DNA from: SBBG01 sp033717875
GTDB lineage: Bacteria; Pseudomonadota; Gammaproteobacteria; Ga0077554; Ga007554
Reading direction: 5' to 3'
Assembly (NCBI GenBank): GCA_033717875.1
Contig: JADDKJ010000070.1
Span: 1 to 6,292 of the forward strand
DNA: 6,292 nucleotides
The notes beneath the pieces were generated by a model that did not search any database, was not told the origin of the DNA, and saw only the letters and a list, made by a program, of their open reading frames with translations. Position 1 is the first letter of the stretch. Every line of letters starts with the position of its first letter. The position numbers and the translations under genes are program-made. Below are positions 5,834 through 6,292 of the stretch, piece after piece.

Positions 5834-6161
5834 CGATGTGGCTTGGGAAAGCCGATGATGAAACTGATAATAAACCCGGAACGCGCCGCTTGCCAGAGTC
5901 CTTTATTGGTTTTTTTGAATACTTCGACAGAAGCCATGGGCTTGAACCCTTTTCTGCCGAACAGAGCCGACGCACATTGATTTTTCCTCAGGCAGTTGCG
6001 AGACTTTTGCCGGTGGGAATGAACGTGATGGAATCAACTCCGTTCATGGAGAGCCCTGAGCTTGCAATTTCCCGGGGCACCCCTTCATCATCGTGCCGGG
6101 CAACGAAGAGCGTTCTTTGTTATGCTCCCTTAGCCTCGCCTGAATCAGCGCACAATCTGCG
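5834..6161 (-). repeat. Gene-less cassette body, copy 3 (cassette VIII)
   Basis: This is the third copy of the repeated body, closest to copy 1. The 90 or so bases next to attC are nearly identical; substitutions accumulate farther away, and there is a three-base insertion (TCATCATCG for TCATCG) near 6086-6094. The small minus-strand frame starting at 5937 (MASVEVFKKTNKG) is intact, but its first residues differ from copy 1. The inverted repeat is degraded to AAGAG-CG-TTCTT (6106-6117). On the plus strand the frame from 5836 stays open to the window end, but it crosses attC i, so I do not call it. The VOC cassette lies directly downstream. Confidence 0.8.
5867..5896 (-). promoter_or_regulatory. 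Promoter-like hexamer pair in gene-less cassette copy 3
   Basis: CTGGCA (5891-5896), an 18-base spacer and TATTAT (5867-5872) on the minus strand are the same as in the other copies. It would transcribe through attC h toward the VOC gene. This is a pattern match only. Confidence 0.25.
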
Positions 6162-6282
6162 GCCTAACGTTAAATTAAGGGGCGCGCCAACGACGAAGCC
6201 GGAACAACACCCCTGCGCTGATGACACCCGTGAACTTAAAAATGCCTCGCCAAGGCGTGTCCCCTTGAATGCAATGTTAGGG
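6162..6282 (-). other. attC site i (long type B), attC of a ninth cassette entering from the right
   Basis: The left core is GCCTAAC (6162-6168, crossover after A6167). The right core is GTTAGGG (6276-6282), one base off the GTTRRRY consensus. The interior matches sites b and c, including the GGCGTGTCCCCTT arm. Only ten bases of the cassette beyond this site are visible, so its gene is not known. Confidence 0.88.
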
Positions 6283-6292
6283 TGTTGTGCGC

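Larger units (their letters stand above)
486..6292 (-). mobile_element. Integron gene-cassette array, read on the minus strand (partial)
   Basis: Nine attC sites separate eight complete cassettes: 492-940, 941-1818, 1819-2575, 2576-3503, 3504-4752, 4753-5200, 5201-5715 and 5716-6167. The site polarity sets the reading direction: on the plus strand each begins RYYYAACGTTAA-like and ends CTTGA...GTTRRRY, which is the reverse complement of the familiar coding-strand attC of cassettes such as aadA. All recognisable genes lie on the minus strand, in the canonical orientation. Each attC stem also carries an unpaired T on the plus strand, as expected for the bottom strand that folds and is cut by IntI. 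The integrase, attI and Pc lie outside the window, presumably to the right. The mixture of attC types and unrelated cargo resembles a chromosomal integron, but the window cannot exclude a mobile one. Confidence 0.93.

Noticed and set aside
486..6282. Regularly spaced, similar repeats suggestive of a CRISPR-like or REP array
   Set aside because: Repeats are 60-124 bp with internal hairpins and R/L boxes, and the intervals are gene-sized. They are attC sites.

Overview
The window is part of an integron gene-cassette array, not an ordinary operon. Nine attC recombination sites (about 60 to 124 bp) are spaced through it and delimit eight complete cassettes and two partial ones. The attC polarity shows that the cassettes are read leftward, on the minus strand. 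Every recognisable cassette gene is on that strand, each with a Shine-Dalgarno sequence and most with a 24-54 nt leader. The integrase, attI and Pc promoter are not present and would be expected beyond the right-hand edge. The moderate GC content, a PEP-CTERM/exosortase-sorted protein, an IS3-family transposase and the attC style suggest an environmental beta- or gammaproteobacterium with a chromosomal (sedentary) integron. This assignment is inference.

Layout, left to right on the plus strand. 1 to about 348: the 3' end of an IS3-family insertion sequence. 349-491: the 5' remnant of a cassette gene (antibiotic-biosynthesis-monooxygenase-like fold) that the IS cut off. Cassette I (492-940): no convincing gene. 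Cassette II (941-1818): lipoprotein with a glycine zipper. Cassette III (1819-2575): TPR-like lipoprotein. Cassette IV (2576-3503): secreted DUF1566-like PEP-CTERM protein. Cassette V (3504-4752): FAD-dependent class A monooxygenase. Cassette VI (4753-5200): second copy of the gene-less cassette. Cassette VII (5201-5715): VOC (glyoxalase/dioxygenase-fold) protein whose last 17 residues are encoded by its own attC. Cassette VIII (5716-6167): third copy of the gene-less cassette. From 6168: the attC end of a ninth cassette.

The genes are unrelated cargo and form no pathway. Three encode small-molecule enzymes or enzyme-like folds and three encode exported or envelope proteins. The most notable feature is the gene-less cassette of about 450 bp present three times. 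Each copy lies directly upstream, in the reading direction, of an enzyme-like gene cassette, and each keeps the same promoter-like hexamer pair pointing at that cassette. It may be a mobile promoter or small-RNA cassette rather than a protein cassette.
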